From Amycolatopsis nalaikhensis (lineage in GTDB: Bacteria; Actinomycetota; Actinomycetes; Mycobacteriales; Pseudonocardiaceae): a stretch of DNA of 64,000 nucleotides. Below, in pieces: positions 25,928-34,884 of this stretch. The stretch is taken from positions 3,479,501 through 3,543,500 of the forward strand of contig NZ_CP127173.1 in NCBI RefSeq assembly GCF_030264295.1, read 5' to 3'. A program made the translations under genes and the position numbers. The notes under the pieces were generated by a model. It was not told the DNA's origin, did no database searches, and saw nothing but the letters and a program-made list of their open reading frames with translations. The stretch's first letter is position 1. Every line of letters begins with the position of its first letter.

Positions 25928-28462
25928 CTAACTGGCCGCCAGCAAGTTGGCGCACCGGATCAGCCCGATGTGCGAATAGGCCTGCGGATGATTGCCCAGC
26001 GACCGTTCGGCGATGGGGTCGTACTGCTCGGGCAGCAGCCCCGTCGGGCCCGCGGCCGCGACGATCTGGTCGAACAGCTCCTGCGCCTCGGTGCGCCGCC
26101 CGGTGAGCAGGTACGCCTCGATCAGCCACGCCGCGCAGATGTGGAACCCGCCCTCGCCACCGGGCAGCCCGTCGTCGCGGCGGTAACGGTACACAGTGGA
26201 CCCACTGCGCAGCTCCGCCTCGATCGCGGTCACCGTCTGCTGGAAGCGCTCGTCGGCCGGGTCGATCAGCCCGGTGAGCCCGACGAACAACGACGCCGCG
26301 TCCAGGTCCGTGCCGTCGTAGGCCGTGGTGAAGGCCTGGACCTCGTCGTTCCAGCCGTGCGTGAGGACGTCGTGCTTGATCTCGTCGCGCAGGCCCGGCC
26401 AGTTGCCAGGGATCTCGCGGCCGTACTGCTCGCCCAGCTTGATCGCGCGGTCGATCGTCACCCAGCACATGACCCGCGAGTAGACCCGGTGGCGCGGCAC
26501 GTGCCGCTCCTCCCAGATCCCGTGGTCCGGCTCGTTCCAGCGCCGCGTGACGGCTTCGGCCATCGCGCGGACCAGCTGCCAGTCCTCGTCGCGCAGATCG
26601 TGGCGGGCCGCGGCGAGGGTGCCGACCAGCTCGACGACCGGGCCGAAGACGTCCAGCTGCACCTGGTGGTTCGCCAGGTTGCCGACGCGGACCGGGCGCG
26701 AACCGGCGTAGCCGGGCAGCGACTCGATGACCGCCTCGGCGCCGATGACGCTGCCCGCGAGCGTGTACAGCGGGTGCAGGCGCTCCGGGCCGGCCAGCGT
26801 GGCGAGCACGCCGTGCAGCCACTTGAGGTACCCCTCGGCCTCCTCGAGCGAGCCGAGGTGCACGAGCTCCCGCACCGTCATCGCCGCGTCGCGGATCCAG
26901 CAGTAGCGGTAGTCCCAGTTGCGGACGCCGCCGATCTCCTCCGGCAGCGACGACGTCGCCGCCGCCAGCACACCGCCGGTGTCGGTGTTGACCAGGCCGC
27001 GCAGGGTCAGCGCCGAGCGCAGCACCAGGTCGGTCTGCACCTTCGGCAGCTGCAGCTTCGACGTCCACTCGCTCCAGTAGCGGCCCGCGCGGTCGCGACG
27101 TTCCACTTCGGACAGTTCGTGTTCGCCGAGGTCCGTCGTGCCGCAGCGCAGCTCCAGCACGACCGGCTGGGTGGGCGTCGGCTGGACCAGCGCCGTCGCG
27201 GTGTCGTGCAGGCCGTCGGAGGTGATGGTCCACTCGACGCCCGGCGAGTACAGCACGAACGGCTCCGACGTGCCGAGCACCTTCAGGCCGCCCTCGGTGA
27301 CCTCCAGCTTCACCGGGACGCCGCCGAACTCGGGGCGCGGCGCGAACGTGACGTCGGCCATCGCCTCGCCGGAGACGACGCGGACCAGGTCGGTGCGGTG
27401 CTGCGGGCTCTCCGGCTCGAGGTAGTCGGTGACGAGCAGGCGCGACCAGCGCGTCTCGACCGTCATCGTGTTCGGCAGGTAGCGCTGGCCGAGCGGGAGG
27501 CCGTTGCGGTGCGGCTTGATCGAGAAGTGGCCCGCGCCCTCGCCGCCGAGCAGGTCGGCGAACACCGCGGGCGCGTCTGGCCCGGGGTGGCAGAGCCAGG
27601 TCAGCTTGGCGTCCGGCGTCAGCAGCGCGACCGAGCGCTCGTTGGCCAGCATCGACAACCGCTCGATCGGCGGCGCGGACTCGCCGTACAGCCAGTTGCG
27701 CCGCTCCTCCAGCAGGAAGCCCAGCACGAGCGCGACGTCGACGGTGTCCGGCACGCGGAAGCCCGCGAGCGTCTCGCCGTCACCGACCTTGATGCCCAGG
27801 TCCGGGCCGGAGAGGCGGGCGAAGGCCTTCTCGTCGGTGACGTCGTCGCCGAGGAAGATCGCCGCGGTGGCCCCGACCTGGTGGCGCAGGATGTCCAGCG
27901 CGCGGCCCTTGTCCGTCTGGACGACCGCGAGCTCGACGACCTCCTTGCCGTCGGTCGTCGACACGCCCTCCCATTTGGACGGTCCGGAGTGGACGGCCGC
28001 GAGCACGCGGCGCCCGGCCTCGTGCTCGGCGCGGCGCACGTGCACCGCGATGCTGGCCGGCTTGACCTCCAGCGACACGCCCGGGACGTCGAGCACGAGC
28101 TGCTCCAGCTCCGACTCGAGGCGCCGGTGCAGGTCCCGCGCCTTCTCGTCGAGGGCGTGGATGAAGCCGATGTCGAACTCCGAGCCGTGGCTGCCGACGA
28201 GGTTCACCTCGGACGGCAGCCGCGAGAGCGTGGCGAGGTCCCGAAGCGCGCGGCCGGAGATGACCGCGGTGGTGGTCTCGTGCAGACCGGCGAGCGATCT
28301 GAGGGCCCCGACGGACTCGGGCAGCGGGCGTGCCTCGTCCGGGTTGAGCGTGATGGGTGCCAGCGTGCCGTCGTAATCGCAGGCGACCAGCAGACGCGGA
28401 GTACGGGCGATCTGCACGATCGCGCGCCGTAGCTCGGCGGGCAGGGCCTCGGCAGTCAACAC
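25928..28462 (-). CDS. Trehalose-6-phosphate phosphatase fused to a GH15 glucoamylase/trehalase-like domain
   Basis: An 844-residue two-domain protein. Residues ~20-240 are OtsB: the HAD motif LLVACDYDGTLAP (Asp29/Asp31), SGRALRDL, and FLGDDVTDEKAF. Residues ~245-844 are GH15: an N-terminal beta-sandwich, then the (alpha/alpha)6 barrel with NWDYRYCWIRDAAMTV. The likely general acid is the Glu in DHGIWEERH (about 648) and the general base the Glu in GLLPEQYDP (about 811). OtsB makes trehalose from the phosphate; mycobacterial trehalases are GH15, so the second half may hydrolyse trehalose or another alpha-glucoside. It follows otsA by 37 bases. Confidence 0.88.
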   Translation of the reverse strand: MLTAEALPAELRRAIVQIARTPRLLVACDYDGTLAPITLNPDEARPLPESVGALRSLAGLHETTTAVISGRALRDLATLSRLPSEVNLVGSHGSEFDIGFIHALDEKARDLHRRLESELEQLVLDVPGVSLEVKPASIAVHVRRAEHEAGRRVLAAVHSGPSKWEGVSTTDGKEVVELAVVQTDKGRALDILRHQVGATAAIFLGDDVTDEKAFARLSGPDLGIKVGDGETLAGFRVPDTVDVALVLGFLLEERRNWLYGESAPPIERLSMLANERSVALLTPDAKLTWLCHPGPDAPAVFADLLGGEGAGHFSIKPHRNGLPLGQRYLPNTMTVETRWSRLLVTDYLEPESPQHRTDLVRVVSGEAMADVTFAPRPEFGGVPVKLEVTEGGLKVLGTSEPFVLYSPGVEWTITSDGLHDTATALVQPTPTQPVVLELRCGTTDLGEHELSEVERRDRAGRYWSEWTSKLQLPKVQTDLVLRSALTLRGLVNTDTGGVLAAATSSLPEEIGGVRNWDYRYCWIRDAAMTVRELVHLGSLEEAEGYLKWLHGVLATLAGPERLHPLYTLAGSVIGAEAVIESLPGYAGSRPVRVGNLANHQVQLDVFGPVVELVGTLAAARHDLRDEDWQLVRAMAEAVTRRWNEPDHGIWEERHVPRHRVYSRVMCWVTIDRAIKLGEQYGREIPGNWPGLRDEIKHDVLTHGWNDEVQAFTTAYDGTDLDAASLFVGLTGLIDPADERFQQTVTAIEAELRSGSTVYRYRRDDGLPGGEGGFHICAAWLIEAYLLTGRRTEAQELFDQIVAAAGPTGLLPEQYDPIAERSLGNHPQAYSHIGLIRCANLLAAS

Positions 28463-28499
28463 TCCTCCTCAGGAGCTCGTGCATGGGTCGGGGACTATG

Positions 28500-29942
28500 T
28501 CAGTCGACCGCTTCGGCACCCAGAGCTTGGAGGAACGAGCGCGCCCATCGATCGACGTCATGAGTGAGGACCTGGCGACGCATGGCGCGCATCCGGCGAC
28601 GGCCCTCTGCCGGGTCGAGGGTAATGGCAGCCACTAGAGCATCCTTCACCCCGTCCAGGTCGTGGGGGTTGACGAGGAATGCGCTAGAGAGCTCGGCGGC
28701 CGCGCCGGCGAACTCCGACAGCACCAGCGCCCCGCCCAGGTCGTGCCGCGCGGCGACGTATTCCTTGCAGACGAGGTTCATGCCGTCACGCAGCGGCGTC
28801 ACGACCATGACGTCGGCAGCCGAGAAGAAGGCGGCCAGCTCGGTGCGGTCCACCGATTGGTGCAAATAGTGCACGACCGGGTGGCCGACGCGGGAGAACT
28901 CGCCGTTGATCCGGCCGACCATCTGCTCGATCTCGCCGCGCATCCGCTGGTAGTGCTCGACGCGCTCACGGCTGGGGGTGGCGAGCTGGACGAACGTGAC
29001 GTCGTCCGGCTGGAGGCGGCCCTCGTGCAGCAGCTCGTGCAGCGCCTGCAGCCGCAGGTCGATGCCCTTCGTGTAGTCCAGCCGGTCGACGCCGAGCAGG
29101 ACCGTCTTGGGGTTGCCGAGGTCGCGCCGCAGCTGCGCGGCGCGCTCCTGGACGCCCTTCGTGCGGGCGAGGTTGTCGAGCCCGGCGGCGTCGATCGAGA
29201 TGGGGAACGCGCCGACCCGGACGGTCCGGTCACCGACCTGCATGGTGCCCGGCCGCGACCGGACACCGACCGCGCCGCGCGTCGACTCGAGGCCGATCAG
29301 CTGGCGGCACAGCCAGAGGAAGTTCTGCGCCCCGCCGGGGCGGTGGAAGCCGACCAGGTCCGCGCCGGTCAGGCCGCGGATGATCGCGGCCCGCCACGGC
29401 ATCTGCATGAACAGCTCGACCGGCGGGAAGGGGATGTGCAGGAAGAAGCCGATGCGGAGGTCCGGTCTCAGCTCGCGCAGCATCGCCGGCACCAGCTGCA
29501 GCTGGTAGTCCTGGATCCACACGGTCGCGCCGTGCGCGGCGACGTCCGCGCTGGCCTGCGCGAAGCGGCGGTTCACCTTGACGTAGCTGTTCCACCACGC
29601 CCGGTCGAACACCGGGCGCTCGACGACGTCGTGGTAGAGCGGCCAGAGCGTCGCGTTGGAGAAGCCCTCGTAGTAGTCGCGGACCTCGTCGGCGCTCAGC
29701 GAGACGGGGTGCAGGACCAAGCCGTCGTCGTCGAACTCGTCGACGTCGACGTCCGGGACGCCCGGCCAGCCCACCCAGGCGCCCTTGCGGGAGCGCAGGA
29801 ACGGCTCGAGCGCGGAGACGAGCCCGCCCGGGCTGGCCGTCCAGCGGCGCTCGCCGTCGGCCGTGCGTTCGAGGTCCACCGGTAGCCGGTTCGCCACCAC
29901 GACGAAGTCGGCCTGGCTTCCGTTCTCCTTCTGGTCACTCAC
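28500..29942 (-). CDS. otsA: Trehalose-6-phosphate synthase
   Basis: A 480-residue GT20 enzyme that joins glucose from a nucleotide sugar to glucose-6-phosphate. Conserved blocks include [60 protein letters not shown] and the donor-site stretch [20 protein letters not shown], with [17 protein letters not shown] near the end. Length is typical. It is the first gene of a trehalose operon with the phosphatase/GH15 fusion. Confidence 0.95.
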   Translation of the reverse strand: MSDQKENGSQADFVVVANRLPVDLERTADGERRWTASPGGLVSALEPFLRSRKGAWVGWPGVPDVDVDEFDDDGLVLHPVSLSADEVRDYYEGFSNATLWPLYHDVVERPVFDRAWWNSYVKVNRRFAQASADVAAHGATVWIQDYQLQLVPAMLRELRPDLRIGFFLHIPFPPVELFMQMPWRAAIIRGLTGADLVGFHRPGGAQNFLWLCRQLIGLESTRGAVGVRSRPGTMQVGDRTVRVGAFPISIDAAGLDNLARTKGVQERAAQLRRDLGNPKTVLLGVDRLDYTKGIDLRLQALHELLHEGRLQPDDVTFVQLATPSRERVEHYQRMRGEIEQMVGRINGEFSRVGHPVVHYLHQSVDRTELAAFFSAADVMVVTPLRDGMNLVCKEYVAARHDLGGALVLSEFAGAAAELSSAFLVNPHDLDGVKDALVAAITLDPAEGRRRMRAMRRQVLTHDVDRWARSFLQALGAEAVD

Positions 29943-30024
29943 AGCTGCTGCTCCTCGCGTCCTGGGTCGCGGCCCCAGAGTGAAACCCTATCGCGTGAGC
30001 GATGAACAGCCGGTGACCGTCGGG

Positions 30025-31524
30025 TTACTCCAAGCTTCGTTCGGTCGGTTCGAGCGGACCAGCCATGCGCGGTCCGGCGAACCGCCGCTCGAGCCTGCCC
30101 AGGCCGGTCCGCACCGGCTGGGCGAGCCATTCCCCGAGTACCACGCCCGCTGCCAGCGCAAGCCCGATCGCGACGGCCGTCATGAGCGTCGAGATGTTCC
30201 CGCTGGGCTCGACCCCGATCTGATACAGACCACGGTAGGTCGAGAGGCCCGGAAGCAGCGGAGTGATCCCGGACACGGCGACCACCAGTGGAGTAACGCC
30301 GAGTCGTCGGGCGAGCACACCACCGCAGAACCCGACGAGCGTCGCGGCGATGGCGGACGAGCTGACGCCGTCGAGCCGGGCGAGCATGAGCGACCCGTAG
30401 ACGGCGGCGCCGATGCCCCCGGCGGCCGCCGCGACCAGCATCGCCCGCATCTTGGAGTAGCTGGCGAGGGCGAAGCAGGCGGAGGCGCCGGCCCCGCCGA
30501 GCACGACCATCGGCAGCTGCAGCGCGGTCGACGTCGGCGCCTCGGGCAGCGGCGTCCGCGGCAGGCCGAGCATGACGGCGATCCGCAGGGCGAGCACGAC
30601 CCCGGAGATCAGCCCGGCCGACATGAGGACGGTTTCCATGGTGCGCCCGGCGGCGGTGACGTTGTAACCGGTGATGGCGTCTTGAACGGCGGAGACGGTG
30701 GAGAGCCCGGACAGCAGCACGGTGACGGCGGCGGCGACCACGAGCGTCGGTTTGTTGGTGGTCAGCATGTCGCTGCTGACGATGGCCATCGCGGAGAGCG
30801 TCGCGACCAGGCCCCCGATGACCTGCTGGAAGAAGAACGGCAGCGAGTACCGGTTGACCCAGCGCCCGATCCGGTCGATGACCCCGCTGATGACGAAGGC
30901 GACGAGCGCGATATCGATGCCGCCGCCGAGCAGGATGGTGATGAAGGCGGCGACCCCGCCCCAGGACAGCGTCGCGACCCAGCGGGGATAGGGGTGCGGC
31001 GCGGAGGTGATCCGCTCCAGTTCGGTCTGCGCCTGCTCGGCCCCCATGTGCCCGCGCACGATCTTCCGCACGAGCTTTTCGGTCTCGGTGAGCCGGGTGT
31101 AGTCGAGACTCCGGCTCCGCACGACCCGAAGAGCGGTGACGGGCGAGAGGTCGGTGCCCCGGTGACAGGTGACGGTGATCGAGGTGAAGATGACGTCGAC
31201 CTCGCAGTGCGGCAACCCGAGCGCGGACGCGATGGCGAGGATGGTCGCGGTGACGTCCGAGGCGCCGGCACCGCTGGCCATCTGCACCTCACCGATGCGC
31301 AGGCTCAGGTCCAGCACGAAGTTGACGGTGGCCTCATCGGGCAGCTGAGGCCCCATGGCCTCCTCGGCGTCGACGGCGGGCAGCTCACCGGTCGGAGCTT
31401 CGAGAACGTGCCACGGACGTCGCTTGAGGAGATTCGGGCGGTGCGTGCGAGGTCGTTGCGCGGGAGGTTCGAGGAGGGGCCATCTGGTCGACTTGCCCCC
31501 GTTGGTGCGCTCGTTGATCTTCAT
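30025..31524 (-). CDS. ThrE-family threonine/serine exporter
   Basis: A 499-residue polytopic protein. A ~90-residue polar N-terminus is followed by the ThrE domain (NFVLDLSLRIGEVQMASGAGASDV, DVIFTSITVTCHRGTDLSPVT, then the first membrane segments). The ThrE_2-type membrane half has about ten hydrophobic segments in all, including MVVLGGAGASACFALASYSK. The family exports small neutral amino acids such as threonine and serine. I chose the ATG at 31524 with an AGGAGG site; earlier in-frame codons lack one. A single gene, next to tRNA-Thr on the other strand. Confidence 0.85.
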   Translation of the reverse strand: MKINERTNGGKSTRWPLLEPPAQRPRTHRPNLLKRRPWHVLEAPTGELPAVDAEEAMGPQLPDEATVNFVLDLSLRIGEVQMASGAGASDVTATILAIASALGLPHCEVDVIFTSITVTCHRGTDLSPVTALRVVRSRSLDYTRLTETEKLVRKIVRGHMGAEQAQTELERITSAPHPYPRWVATLSWGGVAAFITILLGGGIDIALVAFVISGVIDRIGRWVNRYSLPFFFQQVIGGLVATLSAMAIVSSDMLTTNKPTLVVAAAVTVLLSGLSTVSAVQDAITGYNVTAAGRTMETVLMSAGLISGVVLALRIAVMLGLPRTPLPEAPTSTALQLPMVVLGGAGASACFALASYSKMRAMLVAAAAGGIGAAVYGSLMLARLDGVSSSAIAATLVGFCGGVLARRLGVTPLVVAVSGITPLLPGLSTYRGLYQIGVEPSGNISTLMTAVAIGLALAAGVVLGEWLAQPVRTGLGRLERRFAGPRMAGPLEPTERSLE

Positions 31525-31682
31525 GATCCATCCACCTCCTCGCTCTCTCGCCCGGACCATCGACGCGGGTACTCCGACCGTTGCACGGATCATGGAGTGG
31601 CGTCCACCACGTTGCTCCATAGTGGCCTGGACCGCTGGTTTGAGGCGGGCCCGATACACTGTGAGCGGCGCTTCGGTGCCAG

Positions 31683-31755
31683 GCCGCTATAGCTCAGCTG
31701 GTAGAGCATCTGTCTTGTAAACAGAAGGTCAGGGGTTCGAGCCCCCTTGGCGGCT
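31683..31755 (+). tRNA. tRNA-Thr (TGT)
   Basis: A 73-base cloverleaf. The acceptor GCCGCTA pairs with TGGCGGC (one G-U). The D-arm is GCTC/GAGC. The anticodon stem TCTGT/ACAGA closes the loop CTTGTAA, with anticodon TGT at 31716-31718. The T-loop is TTCGAGC. CCA is not encoded. Confidence 0.93.
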
Positions 31756-31831
31756 CTTCAAGGGTGTACCCGGGTCCCGGCCGGTAATCCGGTTGATCGA
31801 ACCGCGGCTGCCGTGGCACGTTGCCGACAGC

Positions 31832-32728
31832 ATGAGCTCGTCACCCCGATCCGCGGGAGCCGCATTGACCGTCGACACCAGCCCGGCGATCGATGCCGCG
31901 CTGGCGAGGCGTCTGGTCGACACCCAGTTCCCGCAGTGGGCCGGGCTGCCGCTGCGTCCGCACAGCCCGGCGGGCTCGGACCACGTCATCTTCCGACTGG
32001 GCGAGCAGCTGGCCGTCCGGCTGCCGCGGCACGCCGGTGCGATCGCGCAAGCGGCGAAAGAAGCGGAGTGGTTGCCACGCCTGGCTCCGCGTCTGCCGCT
32101 GGCCGTTCCCGAACTCGTCGGGGTGGGGGAACCGGACTTCGGCTACCCGTGGCCGTGGGCGGTGTCGCGCTGGCTGGACGGCGAAGTGGCGACCGTCGAC
32201 GCCCTGTCCGGCTCGCACGAGGCCGCCGAGACGCTCGCCGAGTTCCTGACCGCGCTCCACGCGTTCGACGCCGAACCGGCCGCGGACCTCATCGGCCGCC
32301 CGCTGGCCGCCCGTGACGCGGCGACGCGGTCCGCCATCGCGAAGACCGGCGACGCGTTCGACACCGCCGCGTTGACCGCTCTGTGGGACGCGGCCCTCGC
32401 CGCCCCGGACGGTCCGTCGCGCTGGTGCCACGGCGACTTCCACACCGGCAACCTGCTGACCACCGCCGGCCACCTCAGCGCCGTCATCGACTTCGGCGAG
32501 TTCGGGGTCGGCGACCCGGCGTGCGACCTGATCGTCGCCTACACCCTCCTGTCACCCGGCACGCGAGCCACCTTCCGCGCCGCGCTCGATGTGGACGACG
32601 CCACCTGGACTCGCGGCCGCGGCTGGGCCTTGGCCACCGGGTTGACCGCCTATACCTGCTATGCCGCCGTCAACCCGCGCGTCGCCGCGCAGACCACCCG
32701 CCAGATCACGGAGGCCCTCATCGGATGA
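31832..32728 (+). CDS. Aminoglycoside phosphotransferase (APH) family protein
   Basis: A 298-residue kinase-like protein. The catalytic loop is WCHGDFHTGNLL (H-G-D-x-H-x-x-N) near residue 205. The metal-binding Asp is in AVIDFGEFGVGDPACDL near 227. The N-lobe Lys/Arg strand is LAVRLPRHAG. Members phosphorylate aminoglycosides, homoserine, hydroxyurea or other small alcohols; the sequence does not say which. Start ATG 31832 is chosen over 31793. The following gene overlaps by four bases. Confidence 0.85.
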   Translation: MSSSPRSAGAALTVDTSPAIDAALARRLVDTQFPQWAGLPLRPHSPAGSDHVIFRLGEQLAVRLPRHAGAIAQAAKEAEWLPRLAPRLPLAVPELVGVGEPDFGYPWPWAVSRWLDGEVATVDALSGSHEAAETLAEFLTALHAFDAEPAADLIGRPLAARDAATRSAIAKTGDAFDTAALTALWDAALAAPDGPSRWCHGDFHTGNLLTTAGHLSAVIDFGEFGVGDPACDLIVAYTLLSPGTRATFRAALDVDDATWTRGRGWALATGLTAYTCYAAVNPRVAAQTTRQITEALIG

Positions 32729-33177
32729 ACGACGTCGCCGAGCTGAACCACCCGCCGGAGGTGTTCGCCGTTTCCGGCGAGCACACCTCGACGACCTTGG
32801 CGGAGCACGTCCACGCGCTGGCGGCCGTCGGTGAGCAGGCGTGGGCGGAACACATCGACCCGCGCTCTCGGGCCGTCTCGCTCGCCGAAGTCGAGGAGGG
32901 GCTTCGGCCCGTTCCGCGCGAGGTCGCGGAGCGGAAGCTCGCCAGGCTGACGGCGGGCAGTCTCGTCTACAGCTACGACCTGCTCGGCGACGAGCGGGCC
33001 CGGCAGGTGGCCCGGGAGGTGGTCTCCCTGCTCGCGGACGACGCGGAGTGGTGGGCCAACCAGGACCCTGGTGAAGAGGACTCGTGGTGGCCCGTCACGC
33101 GGTGCACGTTCGACGGGGTTGTCGCCGGGCGGGATCGGGAACGGTTCGTCGTGGTGCTGCAGCTCGGCGAGGACTAG
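32725..33177 (+). CDS. Hypothetical protein coupled to the phosphotransferase
   Basis: A 150-residue soluble, acidic protein. It starts at an ATG overlapping the upstream stop (ATGA), so it is translationally coupled. It contains LTAGSLVYSYDLLGDERARQV in the middle and several Trp near the end (EWWANQDPGEEDSWWPV). No domain is recognised. Coupling suggests a shared task with the phosphotransferase. It converges on the next gene with a four-base overlap. Confidence 0.65.
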   Translation: MNDVAELNHPPEVFAVSGEHTSTTLAEHVHALAAVGEQAWAEHIDPRSRAVSLAEVEEGLRPVPREVAERKLARLTAGSLVYSYDLLGDERARQVAREVVSLLADDAEWWANQDPGEEDSWWPVTRCTFDGVVAGRDRERFVVVLQLGED

Positions 33178-34175
33178 GACGCGAGCAGGTCCAGGCCGAA
33201 TCCCACCAGCGCCAAGCGCACCGCGAACCACTTCACCTGGCTGCCGGGTGCCTTCGCCAGCCCTTTCGCGAACAGCCGGAGCAGGCCCGCGATCGGTGCC
33301 GTCCGAAGCCACAGGCCCGCTCGGAAGAAGCCGCTCCCGCCAGGTGTCTCCTCCGCCGCATTGGCGGTGCCGATGGCGATCAGGCCGGACGCGATGGCGC
33401 CGAGCAGGAGGAAGCCGGAGGCCTTCGCCGCTTGGTCCGTCAAGCCGAGAAACCCCACGTACACCGGCGGGACCAGCAGGAGGAAGGCCAAGAACCAGAG
33501 GAGCCCCCGGCGAACGTCGAGGCTCTTGCGTTCGGCGGTCTTCGACCACTCCTCAGCCGGGAGACGTTCCCGCAGGAACTCGTCCACCGCGGCGGAGACG
33601 AAATCCCGGTGCTCGCCGCACGCCGGGTCGCCCGGTTTTCCGCGGCTTTTCGCGCACTGGTGGACGTTCGGCAGCTCGGCCAGGGTCGACGCGTGCCAGG
33701 CGTCGACTTCGGGCTGCCGGAACGGCGCCGCCAGCCGAGGTGGGCGGCTCTGGGCGACCTTCACCTCGGAAGGAAGCATGGTTTCGGCTGCCTGGGGAAC
33801 GTAGTTTCTTTGCTCGAAAACGATGCTGTCGCTGAGCTTTTTCCGAAGGGTGGCGACGGGAAATGCCTTGACCGTTTTAGCTGCTTGTGTCAGCAATTCT
33901 TGGCGTCGCCTGGTCAAGGCGTCGCTCTTGGCTGTCAGCCGCTCCGCGCCGATGATGTCGAGGACCACCGTGAAACCGGCGACGTACTGCATGACCTTGC
34001 CGATCCGCCCCCACGCGCGCGCCGACAACCCGGCGACCACCGTGTCGCCCGTCGTCTTGCCGCTCAGCCACAGCCCGGCCAGGTTCCCGATCTGCTTGAG
34101 GTGGAAGAGCACGTAAACCACCACGGCGAGCACGGTGGCCCGGACGAGCCACCGGCGCACCGCGTCACTCCGCAC
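33174..34175 (-). CDS. Membrane protein of unknown function
   Basis: A 333-residue protein. One membrane segment lies near residues 12-28 (ATVLAVVVYVLFHL). A long, mostly soluble loop of about 150 residues follows, then three hydrophobic segments (LLWFLAFLLLVPPVYVGFLG; SGFLLLGAIASGLIAIG; VKWFAVRLALVGFGLDLL). Two Cys (NVHQCAK, DPACGEH) in the loop might pair outside the cell. No family is recognised. The GTG at 34175 overlaps the upstream small gene by 11 bases. Confidence 0.65.
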   Translation of the reverse strand: MRSDAVRRWLVRATVLAVVVYVLFHLKQIGNLAGLWLSGKTTGDTVVAGLSARAWGRIGKVMQYVAGFTVVLDIIGAERLTAKSDALTRRRQELLTQAAKTVKAFPVATLRKKLSDSIVFEQRNYVPQAAETMLPSEVKVAQSRPPRLAAPFRQPEVDAWHASTLAELPNVHQCAKSRGKPGDPACGEHRDFVSAAVDEFLRERLPAEEWSKTAERKSLDVRRGLLWFLAFLLLVPPVYVGFLGLTDQAAKASGFLLLGAIASGLIAIGTANAAEETPGGSGFFRAGLWLRTAPIAGLLRLFAKGLAKAPGSQVKWFAVRLALVGFGLDLLAS

Positions 34176-34347
34176 TGGTACCGACTCTGAGGATGATCCG
34201 CAGCAGCGCGTCCTGTTCTTCCTTGTCAGCGCGCGCGAAGCCGGGTGAGGCGACGACGGCGCGGCGAAGGTCGTCCGGGTCGGCGGTGCCCGTGGCGAAC
34301 CCCGCGACCTTGGACACGTCGATCGGGCCTCGGCACTGTGTTTCCAC
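34165..34347 (-). CDS. Small hypothetical protein (60 residues)
   Basis: A 60-residue protein from a GTG with a good CAGGAGA ribosome site. The sequence (DVSKVAGFATGTADPDDLRRAV, DKEEQDALLRIILR) looks like a short helical bundle without membrane segments. Its end overlaps the start of the membrane gene, so the two are coupled. Function unknown. Confidence 0.5.
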   Translation of the reverse strand: METQCRGPIDVSKVAGFATGTADPDDLRRAVVASPGFARADKEEQDALLRIILRVGTSAE

Positions 34348-34567
34348 GCGATCTCTCCTGCTCCTGCTCCGGGTCTGTCCCTCGTTATCGCGCTGTGACC
34401 CGCGGCGTTACGCCCCTCGCCCGGTCAGGTGAAAAATGCGTTGCGGCGTCGGTGGGTGGCGGGGAAGATCTGTTTCAGGCGAACGAAAGCGGCGAGCGGG
34501 TTCGTCATTGTGAATGCTTTTTTCCTGCGCCTGTCTCGGCCGCACTCGATGCGGGCGACGCGGGTGC

Positions 34568-34640
34568 GCCCTTGTAGCTCAGTGGACAGAGTGGCGGTCT
34601 CCGAAGCCGCAGGTCGCAGGTTCGACTCCTGCCGGGGGCA
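34568..34640 (+). tRNA. tRNA-Arg (CCG)
   Basis: A canonical cloverleaf. The acceptor GCCCTTG pairs with CGGGGGC (two G-U). The anticodon stem is GCGGT/GCCGC and the loop CTCCGAA, with CCG at 34601-34603. The T-arm is GCAGG-TTCGACT-CCTGC. First member of a compact tRNA array. Confidence 0.92.
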
Positions 34641-34653
34641 CGTGGCAGCACAC

Positions 34654-34725
34654 GGCGCGTTGGTCCAGCGGTACGGATCCCCGGTTTTCACCCGGGGGAC
34701 CCGGGTTCGACTCCCGGACGCGCTA
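34654..34725 (+). tRNA. tRNA-Glu (TTC)
   Basis: The acceptor GGCGCGT pairs with ACGCGCT, with a G-U first pair. The D-stem is GTCC/GGAT. The anticodon stem CCCGG/CCGGG encloses TTTTCAC, giving anticodon TTC at 34687-34689. The T-arm is CCGGG-TTCGACT-CCCGG. It is regular in structure, 13 bases after tRNA-Arg. Confidence 0.85.
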
Positions 34726-34736
34726 CGCACCACCAC

Positions 34737-34805
34737 GGGGGACGCGCCGGAGCGCGGGTGATCCTTGCGCGATCGCCTCGGTGGGTTCGACACCCACGTC
34801 TTCCA
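34737..34805 (+). tRNA. Atypical tRNA-Ala (TGC) with minimal D-arm
   Basis: The acceptor GGGGGAC (34737-34743) pairs fully with GTCTTCC (34798-34804), with discriminator A. The third pair is G-U, the known identity element G3-U70 of tRNA-Ala. The T-arm GTGGG-TTCGACA-CCCAC is normal. The anticodon stem TGATC/GATCG closes CTTGCGC, giving anticodon TGC. Only 15 bases join the acceptor to the anticodon stem, read as a four-pair D-stem GCGC/GCGC with a four-base loop CGGA and no U8. A functional RNA is inferred. Confidence 0.6.
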
Positions 34806-34807
34806 CT

Positions 34808-34884
34808 GTGGCCGATGCCGAAGGAGACGAGGCCCCGGGCTGTGACCCCGGGACAAGCCGGTGCGAGTCCGGCCGGCCACCCCA
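34808..34884 (+). tRNA. Atypical tRNA-His (GTG), CCA encoded
   Basis: The acceptor GTGGCCG (34808-34814) pairs perfectly with CGGCCAC (34874-34880). Discriminator C, as in bacterial tRNA-His, is followed by an encoded CCA (34882-34884). The anticodon stem CCGGG/CCCGG closes CTGTGAC, giving anticodon GTG at 34842-34844. The T-stem GCCGG/CCGGC has the unusual loop TGCGAGT, and U8 is replaced by A. The base at -1 is T rather than the expected G. It begins two bases after the Ala-type gene. Confidence 0.6.

Noticed and set aside
34430..34567. Further tRNA genes just before tRNA-Arg
   Set aside because: A GGGTTCG string occurs at 34498-34504, but no acceptor stem or anticodon arm can be built around it.
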